A DNA stretch of 64,000 bases, from positions 1 to 64,000 of the forward strand of contig WJYK01000018.1 of assembly GCA_009668225.1 (NCBI GenBank). Direction: 5' to 3'. Of the stretch, positions 18,682-28,626 are shown one piece after another; position 1 is the first letter of the stretch, and every line of letters starts with the position of its first letter. The stretch is from Enterobacteriaceae bacterium RIT693 (GTDB lineage Bacteria; Pseudomonadota; Gammaproteobacteria; Enterobacterales; Enterobacteriaceae). A program made the translations under genes and the position numbers. Under the pieces are notes generated by a model, which was not told the DNA's origin, searched no databases, and saw only the letters and a list, made by a program, of their open reading frames with translations.

Positions 18682-19317
18682 ATGTGTTCTGCAATTGAAT
18701 TTTTTATAAGTAATCATAATGATTTACACCCAGGCCTTGCCAGGGAGCTGTATGCATTACGCAAAAAAACATTTCACGAACGGCTGGAATGGAAAGTGGA
18801 ATGTGAAGATAACCAGGAAAGAGATCAGTTCGATAACGAGAATACCGCTTATTTACTAGGCATGTCGGAAGGTCAATTATTTTGTGGTGCACGCTTTATT
18901 GACGCCCGCTACCCGACAATGACTGATGAAATCTTTTATCAGTATTTTAATAACATTAGTTTACCAAAAGATATTCCATGCTGCGAAATCACTCGACTGT
19001 TTCTGGATAAGGAACGCCGTGATGAAGGTAATTTACGTAGCCTTCCTGCCAGCAAAGCATTATTTCTGGCCATGATTATGTATTGTATTAAAAACGGTTA
19101 TCCGGGCATGCATGCAGTCACCAGCCGGGGTATGTACGCGATTTTCCGTCAGGCAAACTGGAAAGTTGACATGCTTCAGAGAGGGCTTTCAGAAAAGGGT
19201 GAGGCTGTTTATTATATTTTTATGCCGGCCAATCAACAGGTTATCGAAGACATTATTAACAAAGATAAAAATAGTGCATGGCTGCGTGACACGCTCAGCC
19301 GGCTCAACAACCTGTAG
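18682..19317 (+). CDS. Acyl-homoserine lactone synthase (LuxI family)
   Basis: The 211-residue protein has all LuxI landmarks: ALRKKTFHERLEW (the Arg, Phe and Trp of the N-terminal block), DQFD, the GARF Arg, and the EITRLF Glu/Arg pair near residue 100. It makes an N-acyl-homoserine lactone from S-adenosylmethionine and acyl-ACP. The start was set at the ATG at 18682 (MCSAIEFF) with AGGGA upstream; a longer frame back to 18526 reads into non-coding sequence. It is convergent with the LuxR gene, ten bases apart, as in esaI/esaR-type pairs. The acyl chain cannot be read from the sequence. An imperfect lux-like box lies at 18638-18653. Confidence 0.95.
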   Translation: MCSAIEFFISNHNDLHPGLARELYALRKKTFHERLEWKVECEDNQERDQFDNENTAYLLGMSEGQLFCGARFIDARYPTMTDEIFYQYFNNISLPKDIPCCEITRLFLDKERRDEGNLRSLPASKALFLAMIMYCIKNGYPGMHAVTSRGMYAIFRQANWKVDMLQRGLSEKGEAVYYIFMPANQQVIEDIINKDKNSAWLRDTLSRLNNL

Positions 19318-19327
19318 CCGCAGCGGC

Positions 19328-20032
19328 TCAGACATCCAGCAGTCTGAGCTCGATACTTAATTTAACCGCGTGACGGGCATTGTTAACGCCCAGTTTTTTC
19401 ATGGCATTGCCCATGTGGAATTTTACCGTACGCTCGGTGATTGAGAGAATCGTCGCTATCTCGGCATAGGTTTTACCGGCATAAACCCATTGCAGAATTT
19501 GCTGCTCACGCGGTGACAGGAAGACGTTTTTCTTCTGTCGGATATCGCTGTACAAATTCAGCATTTTTTGGTGTAGGCGGATAAAAAAAGCAATCACCGC
19601 CTCACGGTTTTCGGTGAGGTTTGCTTCCGAAGGCTGATGGCTAATCAGCGAAAGCACCGCGAGATTGTTAACATAGTCATGGAGCGGGTAAGTATGCCCC
19701 TGGACGATGTTATGCTGCGAACCTTCGTCAAAAATACGTTTGAGCGTATACCCCGAAGAGACCATCATGCCGCTGTCCCAGGAGAAATCCTCGAGACTGC
19801 TGAGTGACCGCACGATCACCGGGTCAATAAATTGATATTTATTCTCGAGATAGATGTTAAACCATTGCGAATTGTTATTAATAATTCGCATCTGGGAAGG
19901 GTCTTTCTTATTCATTACAGCATACGCATAGGTGGTATGTTTGTAATTCAGAATAAATTCATCAAGTTCGTGCTGAATTAATGAATTTACTTTGCTGTCA
20001 TTATAATACGTGTCCTTCACAACTATGGCCAT
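19328..20032 (-). CDS. LuxR-family AHL-responsive regulator
   Basis: The 234-residue protein has an autoinducer-binding domain (about 15-150) with the conserved Trp, Tyr, Asp and Trp (QWFNIYLENKYQFIDP and FSWD) and a LuxR-type helix-turn-helix (SPREQQILQWVYAGKTYAEI, ERTVKFHMGNAMKKLGV). It is the cognate receptor of the neighbouring synthase. The start is unsure: the ATG at 20032 has no good ribosome site, and a GTG at 20083 would add 17 residues. Convergent genes with touching 3' ends suggest EsaR/ExpR-type control, where the apo-protein often represses. That mode is inference. Confidence 0.93.
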   Translation of the reverse strand: MAIVVKDTYYNDSKVNSLIQHELDEFILNYKHTTYAYAVMNKKDPSQMRIINNNSQWFNIYLENKYQFIDPVIVRSLSSLEDFSWDSGMMVSSGYTLKRIFDEGSQHNIVQGHTYPLHDYVNNLAVLSLISHQPSEANLTENREAVIAFFIRLHQKMLNLYSDIRQKKNVFLSPREQQILQWVYAGKTYAEIATILSITERTVKFHMGNAMKKLGVNNARHAVKLSIELRLLDV

Positions 20033-20182
20033 CCGTAGAATCAAGAGAGCAAAGTATAGATCATTTCCCTTCGCTTTCCACACTTCAATGCCACTAATCT
20101 GCTGAATAAGAGCAGGAATGGCATAATATCCATTCCCGCTGGCGATAAAGATAGAAAGTTAAATCACGTTATAATCACGCGC

Positions 20183-20836
20183 TTAGATCTCTGTCAGAAT
20201 CTGGCTAAAATCGAGACGCGACTTTGGCAACCCGGCGTTAAAGTCTTCCACGCTGCGGTAGCCCAGCGCCACCATCACCACGCTGGTCAGCCCTTTATCA
20301 CGCAGCCCAAATTCCTCGTCGAGTGCGGCCGCATCAAAGCCTTCAATTGGTACGGCATCAATGTTAAGCGTCGACACGCCCAGCAGCAGAGTACCGAGAT
20401 TGAGGTAGACCTGCTTCTCCATCCAGTGCTGCGCATCTTTCAGGTCAAAGCGATGTTTATTGGCATAGAAAGAGCGCCCTTTATGCTGCCCTTCTTTCGC
20501 CTGCTCGCTGGCAAAGCGACCATCCTCCTGCTCTTTTTGCAGCAGGGCTTGCAGGTGCGCATCGTCGTAGGTGGTTTTCGCGCAGAAGACCACAACATGT
20601 GAAGCATCAAGCACTTTGGGCTGGTTTGCAGCGTAAGGCCCGGTGGTCGCTTTGGCGATCCGCGCTTTGCCTTCATCAGTGCTCGCCAGAATAAAATGCC
20701 ACGGCTGCGAGTTGGTGCTCGACGGGCTCAGGCGCAGCAGGTTTTTAATTTTATCAACGTCTTCAGCGGCAATCTTTTTTGAGGCATCGAACGCTTTGGT
20801 TGCATAACGCTTAGATGCAGCATCAATAATATTCAT
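20183..20836 (-). CDS. nfsB: NfsB-type oxygen-insensitive nitroreductase
   Basis: The 217-residue FMN-dependent enzyme reduces nitroaromatics and quinones with NAD(P)H. Family marks are KRYATKAFD near the start, [15 protein letters not shown] (FMN phosphate), [12 protein letters not shown] and [13 protein letters not shown]. It resembles E. coli NfsB (217 residues) but differs at many positions, so it could be a paralogue. The ATG at 20836 has GGGAAAG before it; an in-frame upstream Met adds 14 residues without support. It is the last gene of a leftward operon with the monooxygenase and dehydrogenase genes. Confidence 0.9.
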   Translation of the reverse strand: MNIIDAASKRYATKAFDASKKIAAEDVDKIKNLLRLSPSSTNSQPWHFILASTDEGKARIAKATTGPYAANQPKVLDASHVVVFCAKTTYDDAHLQALLQKEQEDGRFASEQAKEGQHKGRSFYANKHRFDLKDAQHWMEKQVYLNLGTLLLGVSTLNIDAVPIEGFDAAALDEEFGLRDKGLTSVVMVALGYRSVEDFNAGLPKSRLDFSQILTEI

Positions 20837-20895
20837 CGTCTTTCCCAAATGAGTTTCTATTTTCAGCAACGGCCGCACGGGCGGCCGCCTGCGGG

Positions 20896-21201
20896 TTAAA
20901 GGGCAACTTCGTCCAGCGGCACCAGTTTCAGCGGCTCCGCCAGCAGGGCGTCCATCTGTTTCACGAACGCCTGGAAGTGCGGCAGCGAATTGTGCAGATC
21001 AAGCGCCTGCTGGCCGCGCCACGATTCGCGGACATAAAACGTATCCGGATCTTCTTTGAGCTGGAACAGCGTGTAATCAAGGCAACCCGGCTCAAGGCGG
21101 CTCGGCGCAACCAGCGCTTTTAGCGCAGCTTTGAGCTTCTCCTGCTGGCCGGCTTTTGCCTTCAGCATCGCGATAATGGTCAGCGTTTCCGTCGTCGCCA
21201 T
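20896..21201 (-). CDS. Antibiotic-biosynthesis-monooxygenase (ABM) domain protein
   Basis: The 101-residue single-domain protein of the ABM/YgiN fold has [20 protein letters not shown] at the start and [19 protein letters not shown] with ESW in the middle, typical of ferredoxin-like dimeric monooxygenases that act on quinones. No cofactor is needed in known relatives. The ATG at 21201 starts one base past the stop of the dehydrogenase gene (TGATATG), so the two are coupled. A role in quinone or electrophile defence with the neighbouring nitroreductase is inference. Confidence 0.85.
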   Translation of the reverse strand: MATTETLTIIAMLKAKAGQQEKLKAALKALVAPSRLEPGCLDYTLFQLKEDPDTFYVRESWRGQQALDLHNSLPHFQAFVKQMDALLAEPLKLVPLDEVAL

Positions 21202-21202
21202 A

Positions 21203-22210
21203 TCAGAAGCCCTCAAGCACAATTTTGCCCACCGAACGCCCGGTTTCCAACAGCGCATGGGCACGACGCAGGTTGTCCGCGTTAATCGTGCCATAGTGTT
21301 CACCGAGCGTGGTTCTCAACACCCCCCGATCAATCAACGTGGCGACACGGGTCAGCAAGTTATGTTGCTCAATGATATCGCTGGTGACAAACATTGAGCG
21401 GGTAAACATAAACTCCCAGTGCAGCGAAATGCTTTTGGCCTTCAGCGCGCGAACGTCCAGCGCCGTCGGGTCATCAATCAGCGCAAATTTCCCCTGCGGA
21501 ATGAGTGCCTCAATCAGTTGAGCATAATGTTGCTCGGTATTGTTCAGACTGGCAACATGCGTAACATGCTTAATGCCAATGCGCTGCAGCTCTTCCGTCA
21601 GCGGCTGGCTGTGATCGATAACATGATGAGCGCCGAGTTCGGCCACCCACTTCTGGCTTTCCGGGCGAGAAGCCGTGCCGATTACGGTCGCTTTTGTCAG
21701 CCGGCGGGCAAACTGAGTCAGGATAGAACCCACGCCACCGGCCGCGCCCACAATCAGCAGCACATCGCCTTCACCGCCGTTTTCCTGGATCCCCAGGCGG
21801 TCAAAGAGCAGCTCCCAGGCAGTAATGGCAGTCAGCGGCAGCGCTGCCGCCGCGGCATTCTCTATGGAGTGAGGCTTGAGGGCGGCAATACGTTCATCTA
21901 CCAGCTGGTATTCGCTGTTGCTGCCGGGACGGGTCAGCGAACCGGCGTACCATACCGCATCGCCTGCCTTGAACAGCGTAACGGCCTCGCCGACTTCCAC
22001 AACCGTGCCGACGGCATCCCAGCCCAGTACGCGAGGCGCGTCGCCGCTAAAGCCGCCGCGCACTTTGGTATCAACCGGGTTGACGGAAATGGCGTTCACC
22101 GCCACCAGGATGTCGTGGCCCTGAGCAACGGGTTTCGGCAGCGTAATCTCCTGCAGTGCATCAATATTACTGCCGTCTTTCGCGGCGCGGGTAATAGCAA
22201 TAGCTTTCAT
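21203..22210 (-). CDS. Zinc-type alcohol dehydrogenase family protein (quinone-oxidoreductase-like)
   Basis: This 335-residue medium-chain dehydrogenase has a GroES-like N-domain with NPVDTKVRGG and PRVLGWDAVGTVVEVG, and a Rossmann domain with VGAAGGVGSI. The catalytic zinc ligands of classical alcohol dehydrogenases are not seen, so it is nearer to the NADPH quinone oxidoreductase or enone reductase branch (TIGR02817-like). It is first in the leftward operon with ABM and nitroreductase genes and is divergent from a LysR gene 111 bases away. The natural substrate is unknown. Confidence 0.87.
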   Translation of the reverse strand: MKAIAITRAAKDGSNIDALQEITLPKPVAQGHDILVAVNAISVNPVDTKVRGGFSGDAPRVLGWDAVGTVVEVGEAVTLFKAGDAVWYAGSLTRPGSNSEYQLVDERIAALKPHSIENAAAAALPLTAITAWELLFDRLGIQENGGEGDVLLIVGAAGGVGSILTQFARRLTKATVIGTASRPESQKWVAELGAHHVIDHSQPLTEELQRIGIKHVTHVASLNNTEQHYAQLIEALIPQGKFALIDDPTALDVRALKAKSISLHWEFMFTRSMFVTSDIIEQHNLLTRVATLIDRGVLRTTLGEHYGTINADNLRRAHALLETGRSVGKIVLEGF

Positions 22211-22321
22211 AGCAGCTCCAATAAGGTAATGGGTTCATCAATCTAGTAAAATCATGGTACAAGGCGCGCGGAAGGTGAAAAACAGGCGCCATGAAACAAC
22301 ACTTATACTCGGAGAGTGAAA

Positions 22322-23242
22322 ATGCTCAGGCTGGAAGACCTTACCTTGTTTGTCAGGGCCGCGGTGTTAAACAGTTTTAGCGATACCGCCAGAGAGGCCG
22401 GGCTGCAGCCAGCCCAGGTCAGCGCGGCCATTAAGCGCCTGGAGCAAAACCTCAATATTCGCCTGTTTGCCCGCTCAACGCGCAGCTTGAGGCTAACGCC
22501 CGAGGGCGAGGCGTGGCTGCCCTACGCCATGCAGGTGCTGCAAACCCTTGATGCCGGTTTCGAGCAGATCCAGCCCCCGAGCGATGCGGTGCGCGGCACG
22601 CTGCAAATCGCCGTCCCTTCGGATCTTGGCCGCAATTTGCTGCTGGACGTTTTTCAGCAATTTCGCCGAACCCACCCCGCACTCAGCCTTAAAATTCTGT
22701 TCTCCGATCGGATAACGGACGTGTTTAAAGACCCGGTCGATGTGGCCTTTCGCTATGGCAATAACGATGATGCCTCGTATATCGCCCTGCCAATAGCGCC
22801 CGAAAACCGCCGCGTGGTTGTTGCTGCTCCGGGCTACCTCGAACATTATGGTGAACCCCAAACCGTTGCCGATCTGGCTCACCACAATGCGCTGACCTTT
22901 GTCATTCGCGGACGGGTACACAATACGTGGACGCTCAGCCTGAACGGCAAGAAACAGCAGGTGGCGGTCAAAGGTTCGATGATGAGTGACGATGCGGAAG
23001 TGATCCATCGCCTGGCAGTAAAAGGCGAAGGCATTACCTACAAATCCTGGCTGGATGTCAGCGAGGACGTGCAGGAGGGTCGCTTAACGCTGCTGCTGCC
23101 TCAGTACGAAGGGGACAGTATTCCGCTGAACTTGATTTGCCCGCACCGCAAACAGTTGTCAGCCACGGTGCGATTACTGCACGAAGCGGTCAAGGCACGC
23201 TGCGAAAGCGCGATGCGTACCCTGCCCGTAGTAGAAGCTTAA
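22322..23242 (+). CDS. LysR-type regulator, divergent from the dehydrogenase operon
   Basis: The 306-residue protein has an N-terminal winged helix ([40 protein letters not shown]) and a periplasmic-binding-type effector domain. It belongs to the AaeR/DmlR-like group. The ATG at 22322 has GGAG seven bases upstream; the GTG two codons earlier is inside that site. By gene order it probably controls the divergent dehydrogenase, ABM and nitroreductase genes. Its 3' end overlaps the convergent chemoreceptor gene by four bases. Confidence 0.9.
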   Translation: MLRLEDLTLFVRAAVLNSFSDTAREAGLQPAQVSAAIKRLEQNLNIRLFARSTRSLRLTPEGEAWLPYAMQVLQTLDAGFEQIQPPSDAVRGTLQIAVPSDLGRNLLLDVFQQFRRTHPALSLKILFSDRITDVFKDPVDVAFRYGNNDDASYIALPIAPENRRVVVAAPGYLEHYGEPQTVADLAHHNALTFVIRGRVHNTWTLSLNGKKQQVAVKGSMMSDDAEVIHRLAVKGEGITYKSWLDVSEDVQEGRLTLLLPQYEGDSIPLNLICPHRKQLSATVRLLHEAVKARCESAMRTLPVVEA

Positions 23243-24876
23243 AACGTTACCCAATTATCCCCTGCCGCTCCGGTAGCAGCGGCTTTTAGCGGGAGTTTTG
23301 TCTTCGTTTGCAACACGGCCTGCTCTTCTCGCCCGGACAGGCGGAAGCGCGCCACCGCTTTTTGCAACATTTCCGTCTGGCCTTCCAGCGCCGCGGCCGC
23401 AGCCGAAATCTGCTCGACCAGCGCGGCGTTTTGCTGGGTCACGCTGTCCATTTCGCTGACGGCTACGCTCACCTGCGAAATCCCCTTACTCTGCTCGTCG
23501 GTCGCCGAGGCAATTTGCTTCATGATTTGCGTGGTGTCGGAAACGGCCTTCAGCACCTCTTTCATGGTGTTGCCCGCCTCGTTAACCAACGCCGCGCCGC
23601 TGTTTACCCGATTAACCGAGTCGGCAATCAGCGTTTCTATCTCTTTGGCAGCACCTGCGCTGCGGCTGGCCAGGTTACGCACCTCGCCTGCGACCACCGC
23701 AAAACCTCTGCCCTGCTCGCCCGCACGTGCGGCCTCAACGGCGGCGTTGAGCGCCAGGATATTGGTCTGGAAGGCAATGCTGTTGATGACGCTGGTGATT
23801 TCACTGATTTTACGGGAGCTGTCGGAAATCCCTTCCATTGTGATCACCACGTCCCCCACCAGCTTGCCGCTGCGGCTGGCGGTTTGTGACGCTTTTTCCG
23901 CAATGCTGCTGGCCTGACGGGCGTTCTCGGCGTTGAATTTTACCGTGGCGGTAAGCTGTTCCATGCTAGCGGCGGTTTCTTCCAGCGCGGCCGCCTGCTC
24001 TTCCGTTCGCGAAGACAGGTCATTGTTGCCGGAGGAGATTTCCGCCGACCCGCGATAGATATTCTCCGTACCGATACGAATCGCGCTAACTGCATCGCGC
24101 AGGCTGCCCTGCATCTCGGCAAGCAGCGGGAATAGCTTGCCTACGCAGTTACGGCCAAAGTCCTCCACGGGATGACTGAGATCGCCTTTGGCAATGACAG
24201 AGAAATGTTCACGAATGCGATCCAGCGGCTTCACCAGCAGGTTCACGAGATAGCGGTCGGTAAACAGCAGGATCAACAGCCCAATCACAATCGCCACGAC
24301 GACGGTGATTTTCATTAGCCGGGTCAGCGAGTCCACGGCTACGCGGGTACGATCCAGACGCGCTTCGGCCACGGCGGTAAATTTGCTGCTGCTGGCACCA
24401 AAAGCACGACTCAGGGGCGGCGTCACCTGGGTGGCCTGCTGACGATAATCCACCGCGCTCCCCTGCAGAGCAAGCTGCATCTGCGCCGCCACGCCGTTAT
24501 CTAAAAGCTGCTGCCATTTTTCAATCACGTCTGCGGAAACCGCCGGGTCCATCGGCCCCGGCGAGACGCTTTTCAGGTGCTCCAGTTCCTTTTTCATGTT
24601 AGCCAGGGCTTCCTGCACCGGCTTAAAGTCGATGGCTTCGCCTGCGGCCTTCGCTTCCATCACCCGCGACAGGCGAGTAATAAAGCGAAAATACTGGTCG
24701 TTCCCTTTGCTGAGTATCGTCATCTGCGACACCAGCTGATGGTCAACGGCGTTGCCGTCGCCAAGCTTTGCCAGCGAATAGACGGTAAACGCGCCAACGG
24801 CCGACCACAGCAGGCAGAACAGCCCCAGCACGGTGAGCATCACGCGGCGTATGGTAAAATTCTTTAACATCCCCAT
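23239..24876 (-). CDS. Methyl-accepting chemotaxis protein with NWVTF tether
   Basis: The 545-residue receptor has TM1 at about 8-33, a periplasmic helical sensor domain (about 35-185), TM2 near 190-212 ([14 protein letters not shown]), HAMP and a signalling domain with [20 protein letters not shown]. The C-terminus ends NWVTF, a variant of the NWETF pentapeptide that binds CheR and CheB, unlike the first receptor in this window. ATG at 24876 with GGGGA five bases before it; a TTG four codons earlier lies at the same site and is less likely. A sigma-28 -10 box is found upstream. Confidence 0.92.
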   Translation of the reverse strand: MGMLKNFTIRRVMLTVLGLFCLLWSAVGAFTVYSLAKLGDGNAVDHQLVSQMTILSKGNDQYFRFITRLSRVMEAKAAGEAIDFKPVQEALANMKKELEHLKSVSPGPMDPAVSADVIEKWQQLLDNGVAAQMQLALQGSAVDYRQQATQVTPPLSRAFGASSSKFTAVAEARLDRTRVAVDSLTRLMKITVVVAIVIGLLILLFTDRYLVNLLVKPLDRIREHFSVIAKGDLSHPVEDFGRNCVGKLFPLLAEMQGSLRDAVSAIRIGTENIYRGSAEISSGNNDLSSRTEEQAAALEETAASMEQLTATVKFNAENARQASSIAEKASQTASRSGKLVGDVVITMEGISDSSRKISEITSVINSIAFQTNILALNAAVEAARAGEQGRGFAVVAGEVRNLASRSAGAAKEIETLIADSVNRVNSGAALVNEAGNTMKEVLKAVSDTTQIMKQIASATDEQSKGISQVSVAVSEMDSVTQQNAALVEQISAAAAALEGQTEMLQKAVARFRLSGREEQAVLQTKTKLPLKAAATGAAGDNWVTF

Positions 24877-24931
24877 GTTTTTCCCCAAATAATTATTGTC
24901 GTTATCCCATTAATCCCGGGTATCTCTTTGG

Positions 24932-24958
24932 TTATCGGCAATCTTTACGCGGGTATTC
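24932..24958 (-). promoter_or_regulatory. Possible sigma-28 promoter of the second chemoreceptor
   Basis: The -10 element is the exact consensus GCCGATAA (reading leftward), but the -35 at N15 is GAAT rather than TAAA. Distance to the ATG is about 55 bases. Confidence 0.5.
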
Positions 24959-25076
24959 ATTTATTTGTGAGGAATTTTTTATAAGGCACGCAACTCCGGC
25001 TGTCTTTCCCTTCCGTTCTTCTCACGGCATGACATACTGAGGTTCTAATCCGGCCTGAACCGGTAAAGGAGAATCA

Positions 25077-26531
25077 ATGAATAATGACGCTGTATGCCAG
25101 GGCCTCACACCTGCTCAGGCTCTGGACAAGCTGGAAGAACTGTATGAAAACTCGGTAACCGCCCTTCGCGACGCGATTGCCCTTTACACTCAACAAGGCA
25201 CGCTGCCGGATGTTGACGCCCGCTCCGATGGACTATTTGTCTACCCGGAACTGCGCGTGAGCTGGGACGGCGTACCCCGTGGCCCCAAAAATACCCGCTC
25301 TTACGCCCGCTTTACCCACTCCGGCAGCTACACCACCACGGTAACTCGCCCCGCGTTATTTCGTGGCTATTTAGACGAGCAGCTGAGCCTGCTGTGTGAG
25401 GACTACGGTGTTCACATCGAGGTCGGTCCCTCACAGCATGAGATCCCTTACCCTTATGTGATTGACGGCCTGAACCTGGACCGCACCATGAGCGCCGGGC
25501 TGACGCGCCATTTCCCGACCACCGAGCTGGCGCAAATTGGCGATGAAACCGCGGACGGCCTGTTCCACCCGACGGAAGCCTGGCCGCTGTCGCACTTTGA
25601 CGCCCGCCGCGTGGATTTCTCGCTGGCTCGCCTGCGCCACTACACCGGCACACCGGTTGAGCACTTCCAGCCTTTCGTGCTGTTCACCAACTACACCCGC
25701 TATGTGGACGAGTTTGTCCGCTGGGGCTGCCAGCAAATTCTTGATCCGGACAGCCCGTATATCGCCCTGTCCTGCGCCGGGGGCACCTGGCTTACCGCCG
25801 AAACGGAGGCCCCGGAAGAGGCGATTTCCGATCTGGCGTGGAAAAAGCATCAGATGCCGGCCTGGCACCTGATCGACAAAAACGGCAGCGGCATTACGCT
25901 GATTAACATTGGCGTGGGCCCGTCGAACGCCAAAACCATCTGCGACCACCTTGCGGTGCTGCGCCCGGACGCCTGGCTGATGATTGGCCACTGCGGCGGC
26001 CTGCGCGAAAGCCAACAGATTGGTGACTACGTGCTGGCGCACGCCTATCTGCGCGATGACCACGTGCTCGACGCGGTGCTGCCGCCGGACATTCCTATCC
26101 CAAGCATCGCCGAAGTGCAGCGTGCGCTTTACGACGCCACCAAACAGGTCAGCGGCATGCCGGGGGAAGAAGTTAAGCAGCGCCTGCGCACCGGCACGGT
26201 GGTCACCACCGACGACCGTAACTGGGAGCTGCGTTATTCGGCCTCTGCGCTGCGCTTTAACCTCAGCCGCGCGGTGGCTATCGACATGGAAAGCGCCACT
26301 ATTGCCGCGCAGGGCTATCGCTTCCGTGTACCGTACGGCACGCTACTGTGCGTGTCCGACAAACCTCTGCACGGTGAAATCAAGCTGCCGGGCCAGGCCA
26401 ACCGCTTCTATGAAGGGGCGATTTCCGAGCACCTGCAGATTGGCATTCGCGCCATTGATTTGCTGCGCGCAGAAGGCGAAAAGCTGCACTCGCGCAAGCT
26501 GCGTACCTTCAACGAGCCGCCGTTCCGTTAA
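25077..26531 (+). CDS. amn: AMP nucleosidase
   Basis: The 484-residue enzyme hydrolyses AMP to adenine and ribose 5-phosphate. The N-terminal AMP-regulatory domain (about 10-180) and the C-terminal nucleoside-phosphorylase-like domain (INIGVGPSNAKTICDHLAV, MIGHCGGLRESQQIGDYVL, AIDMESATIAAQGYRFRVPYG) are complete. Length equals E. coli Amn (484). It has a strong AAAGGAG site. In E. coli amn also lies next to the asn tRNA/yeeO region, which helps place this locus. The aminopeptidase gene follows after 21 bases, probably in one operon. Confidence 0.97.
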   Translation: MNNDAVCQGLTPAQALDKLEELYENSVTALRDAIALYTQQGTLPDVDARSDGLFVYPELRVSWDGVPRGPKNTRSYARFTHSGSYTTTVTRPALFRGYLDEQLSLLCEDYGVHIEVGPSQHEIPYPYVIDGLNLDRTMSAGLTRHFPTTELAQIGDETADGLFHPTEAWPLSHFDARRVDFSLARLRHYTGTPVEHFQPFVLFTNYTRYVDEFVRWGCQQILDPDSPYIALSCAGGTWLTAETEAPEEAISDLAWKKHQMPAWHLIDKNGSGITLINIGVGPSNAKTICDHLAVLRPDAWLMIGHCGGLRESQQIGDYVLAHAYLRDDHVLDAVLPPDIPIPSIAEVQRALYDATKQVSGMPGEEVKQRLRTGTVVTTDDRNWELRYSASALRFNLSRAVAIDMESATIAAQGYRFRVPYGTLLCVSDKPLHGEIKLPGQANRFYEGAISEHLQIGIRAIDLLRAEGEKLHSRKLRTFNEPPFR

Positions 26532-26552
26532 CAAAAAGAATAAGGAAGCTGG

Positions 26553-28334
26553 ATGCAACACACATCATCACTCGGCGTACTGCGTGCGCTGCTCAAGGAG
26601 CGCGAGCTGGATGGGATTATCGTGCCGCGTGCCGACGCCCATCAGAGCGAAGACTGCGCGGCTCATGATAATAAACTGGCGTTTATCAGCGGCTTTACCG
26701 GCTCGGCCGGGCTGGCGCTGATCCTCGCCGACCGCGCCCTGCTGTTTGTGGACGGGCGCTACCAGGTTCAGGCTCGCCATCAGGTAAATTTGCAGGAGTT
26801 TGAGATTCATCCCCTGCACGAAGAGCCGCTGCACCTGTGGCTGCGGGACAACCTTCCTGCGGGTAAACGCATCGCCTTCGAGCCGCTGCTGATGGTTAAC
26901 AGCCAGTACGAAAACCTGCGTACCAGCGGCTGCGACCTGGTGGCGGTGGATGACGACCCTCTCGACACGATCTGGTCAGACCGCCCGGCGGCTCCCTGCG
27001 GGGAAATCAGCGCCATGCCGGAGGCCATCAGCGGCGAAAGTTCTGCCTCAAAGCGCGAGCGGATCGCCCAGGCATTGAGCAAAGCCGGGGCTGATTATCT
27101 GGCGCTGACGCTGCCGGACAATATCGCCTGGCTGCTGAACGTGCGTGGCTCGGATATTCCAATGAACCCGGTGCCCCACTCCTTCGCGCTGGTGAGCGCC
27201 GACGGCGGCATTGAGTGGTTTGTTGACGAGGGCAAGCTGCGCGGCCTGGATAAAACTCAGCTGGACGGCATCGCATGCAGCCCGATGGGTGAATTCCTCG
27301 CCCGCTGCCAGCAGGCTGCGGCAGATAAACGCATTCTTATTGACGCCGATTACGCGCCGGTCGCGGTGCGTTTTGCCGTTGAGCAAGGCGGCGGCGAGGT
27401 GATATGGGCGGCTGACCCGATAACGTTCATCAAGGCCAATAAGAATGAAACCGAGCTGGCGGGCTACCGCGACAGCCACGTCGATGACGGCGTGGCGTGG
27501 GTGAATTTCCTTGCCTGGCTGACTAAAGAAGTGCCGCTTCGCGAGGCCGCCGGCAACCCGGTCACCGAGCTGGAAGCCCAGGAAAAACAGCTCAGCTTCC
27601 GCCAGCAGTGCGCCACCTTCACCGAGCAGAGCTTTAGCACCATTTCCGCAGCAGGCAGCAACGCCGCAATGTGCCACTACCACTCTTCACCGGAAACGAA
27701 TTTCGCCCTCACCGGCGAGCAGTTCTACCTGAATGATTCCGGCGGGCAGTATATCAACGGCACGACGGACGCCACACGTACCCTCAGCTTTGGCGCGCTG
27801 GACGCGAACCGTCGCCTGCATTACACCGCCGTGCTGAAAGGCTTCCTGGCGCTGATCTCACTGCAGTTCCCGCACGGGACTCAGGGCCACCAGCTGGACG
27901 CCTTTGCCCGTCGCCCACTTTGGGAGCTGGGGCTGGATTACGACCACGGCACCGGACACGGCGTCGGCCACCGGCTGATGATCCATGAAAACCCGCACCG
28001 TATGGCGAAGAAAGTGAACCCGTGGCCGATGCTGCCGGGCAACATCATCACCATCGAGCCGGGTTATTACCTGGCGGATAGCCACGGGATCCGCATCGAA
28101 AACCAGGTCGAGGTGGTTGCCTCCCGGCCGGGCTTCTGCAAGTTCTCGTCGCTGACGCTTATCCCTATTGACCTGGCGGCGGTAGATTTTGATTTGCTGA
28201 GTACCCAGGAGATAGCCTGGCTTGACGATTACCACCGCCAGGTGAGGGAAACGCTGCTCCCACGCGTTGACGAAGCAGCCCGTCAGTGGCTTGAGGCCGC
28301 TACACAGCCGGTTAACCAGCAGCGTAAACAGTAA
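26553..28334 (+). CDS. Aminopeptidase P family (M24B) metallopeptidase
   Basis: The 593-residue protein has two creatinase N-terminal domains (about 10-135 and 155-300) and a pita-bread catalytic domain (about 310-535). Metal ligands are present: Asp in YLNDSGGQY, Asp in GTTDATRT, His in TGHGVGHRL, Glu in ITIEPGYY and Glu in IRIENQVE. A C-terminal extension (about 540-593) is shared by large aminopeptidase P proteins of the YpdF/XPNPEP type. It probably removes the first residue from X-Pro peptides. ATG has AAGGAAG upstream. An intrinsic terminator follows. Confidence 0.92.
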   Translation: MQHTSSLGVLRALLKERELDGIIVPRADAHQSEDCAAHDNKLAFISGFTGSAGLALILADRALLFVDGRYQVQARHQVNLQEFEIHPLHEEPLHLWLRDNLPAGKRIAFEPLLMVNSQYENLRTSGCDLVAVDDDPLDTIWSDRPAAPCGEISAMPEAISGESSASKRERIAQALSKAGADYLALTLPDNIAWLLNVRGSDIPMNPVPHSFALVSADGGIEWFVDEGKLRGLDKTQLDGIACSPMGEFLARCQQAAADKRILIDADYAPVAVRFAVEQGGGEVIWAADPITFIKANKNETELAGYRDSHVDDGVAWVNFLAWLTKEVPLREAAGNPVTELEAQEKQLSFRQQCATFTEQSFSTISAAGSNAAMCHYHSSPETNFALTGEQFYLNDSGGQYINGTTDATRTLSFGALDANRRLHYTAVLKGFLALISLQFPHGTQGHQLDAFARRPLWELGLDYDHGTGHGVGHRLMIHENPHRMAKKVNPWPMLPGNIITIEPGYYLADSHGIRIENQVEVVASRPGFCKFSSLTLIPIDLAAVDFDLLSTQEIAWLDDYHRQVRETLLPRVDEAARQWLEAATQPVNQQRKQ

Positions 28335-28340
28335 CTATTT

Positions 28341-28362
28341 AAGGCCGCTTTTGCGGCCTTTT
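28341..28362 (+). terminator. Terminator of amn-aminopeptidase operon
   Basis: AAGGCCGC and GCGGCCTT pair across TTTT, followed by TT; seven bases past the stop. Confidence 0.75.
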
Positions 28363-28373
28363 AACGGTGCTGA

Positions 28374-28441
28374 CAAAGAGGGAAAAAGCGTGGTTTTTCC
28401 CTCTTTGGGGTTATCCGCTGAAAATTAATAAATTGATTTTC
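28374..28441. repeat. Two-hairpin interspersed repeat, copy A
   Basis: A 13-base perfect stem (AAAGAGGGAAAAA with its complement, loop GCGTGG, 28375-28406) is followed by a second hairpin GAAAATTAAT/ATTGATTTTC (28420-28441). The same element with few changes occurs at 33599-33666. Sequence similarity fades beyond about 28480. Confidence 0.85.
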
Positions 28442-28579
28442 CTGTTTGTTTAAATGAGCCGTCTGGTATTTCTACTCTCGTCAGAGCTTTGCCAGCTGTC
28501 TGCTAAGGCCGCGCTTATGGCCTTTTGCATTGATTTGCTGGATTAATCGGCAGTTAAACGCATTTCATCAAAACAGCCT

Positions 28580-28608
28580 TTGACAACCCAGACTCACCCC
28601 GTTAGTAT
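28580..28608 (+). promoter_or_regulatory. tRNA-Asn 2 promoter
   Basis: TTGACA at 28580-28585, 17 bases, TAGTAT at 28603-28608, followed by the same GC-rich leader as the other two tRNA-Asn genes. Confidence 0.85.
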
Positions 28609-28626
28609 TCGCCCCGTTCACACGAT

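Noticed and set aside
24963..25076. Pho box upstream of amn
   Set aside because: A CTGTC-like stretch is present, but the second half-site does not match at the needed spacing.
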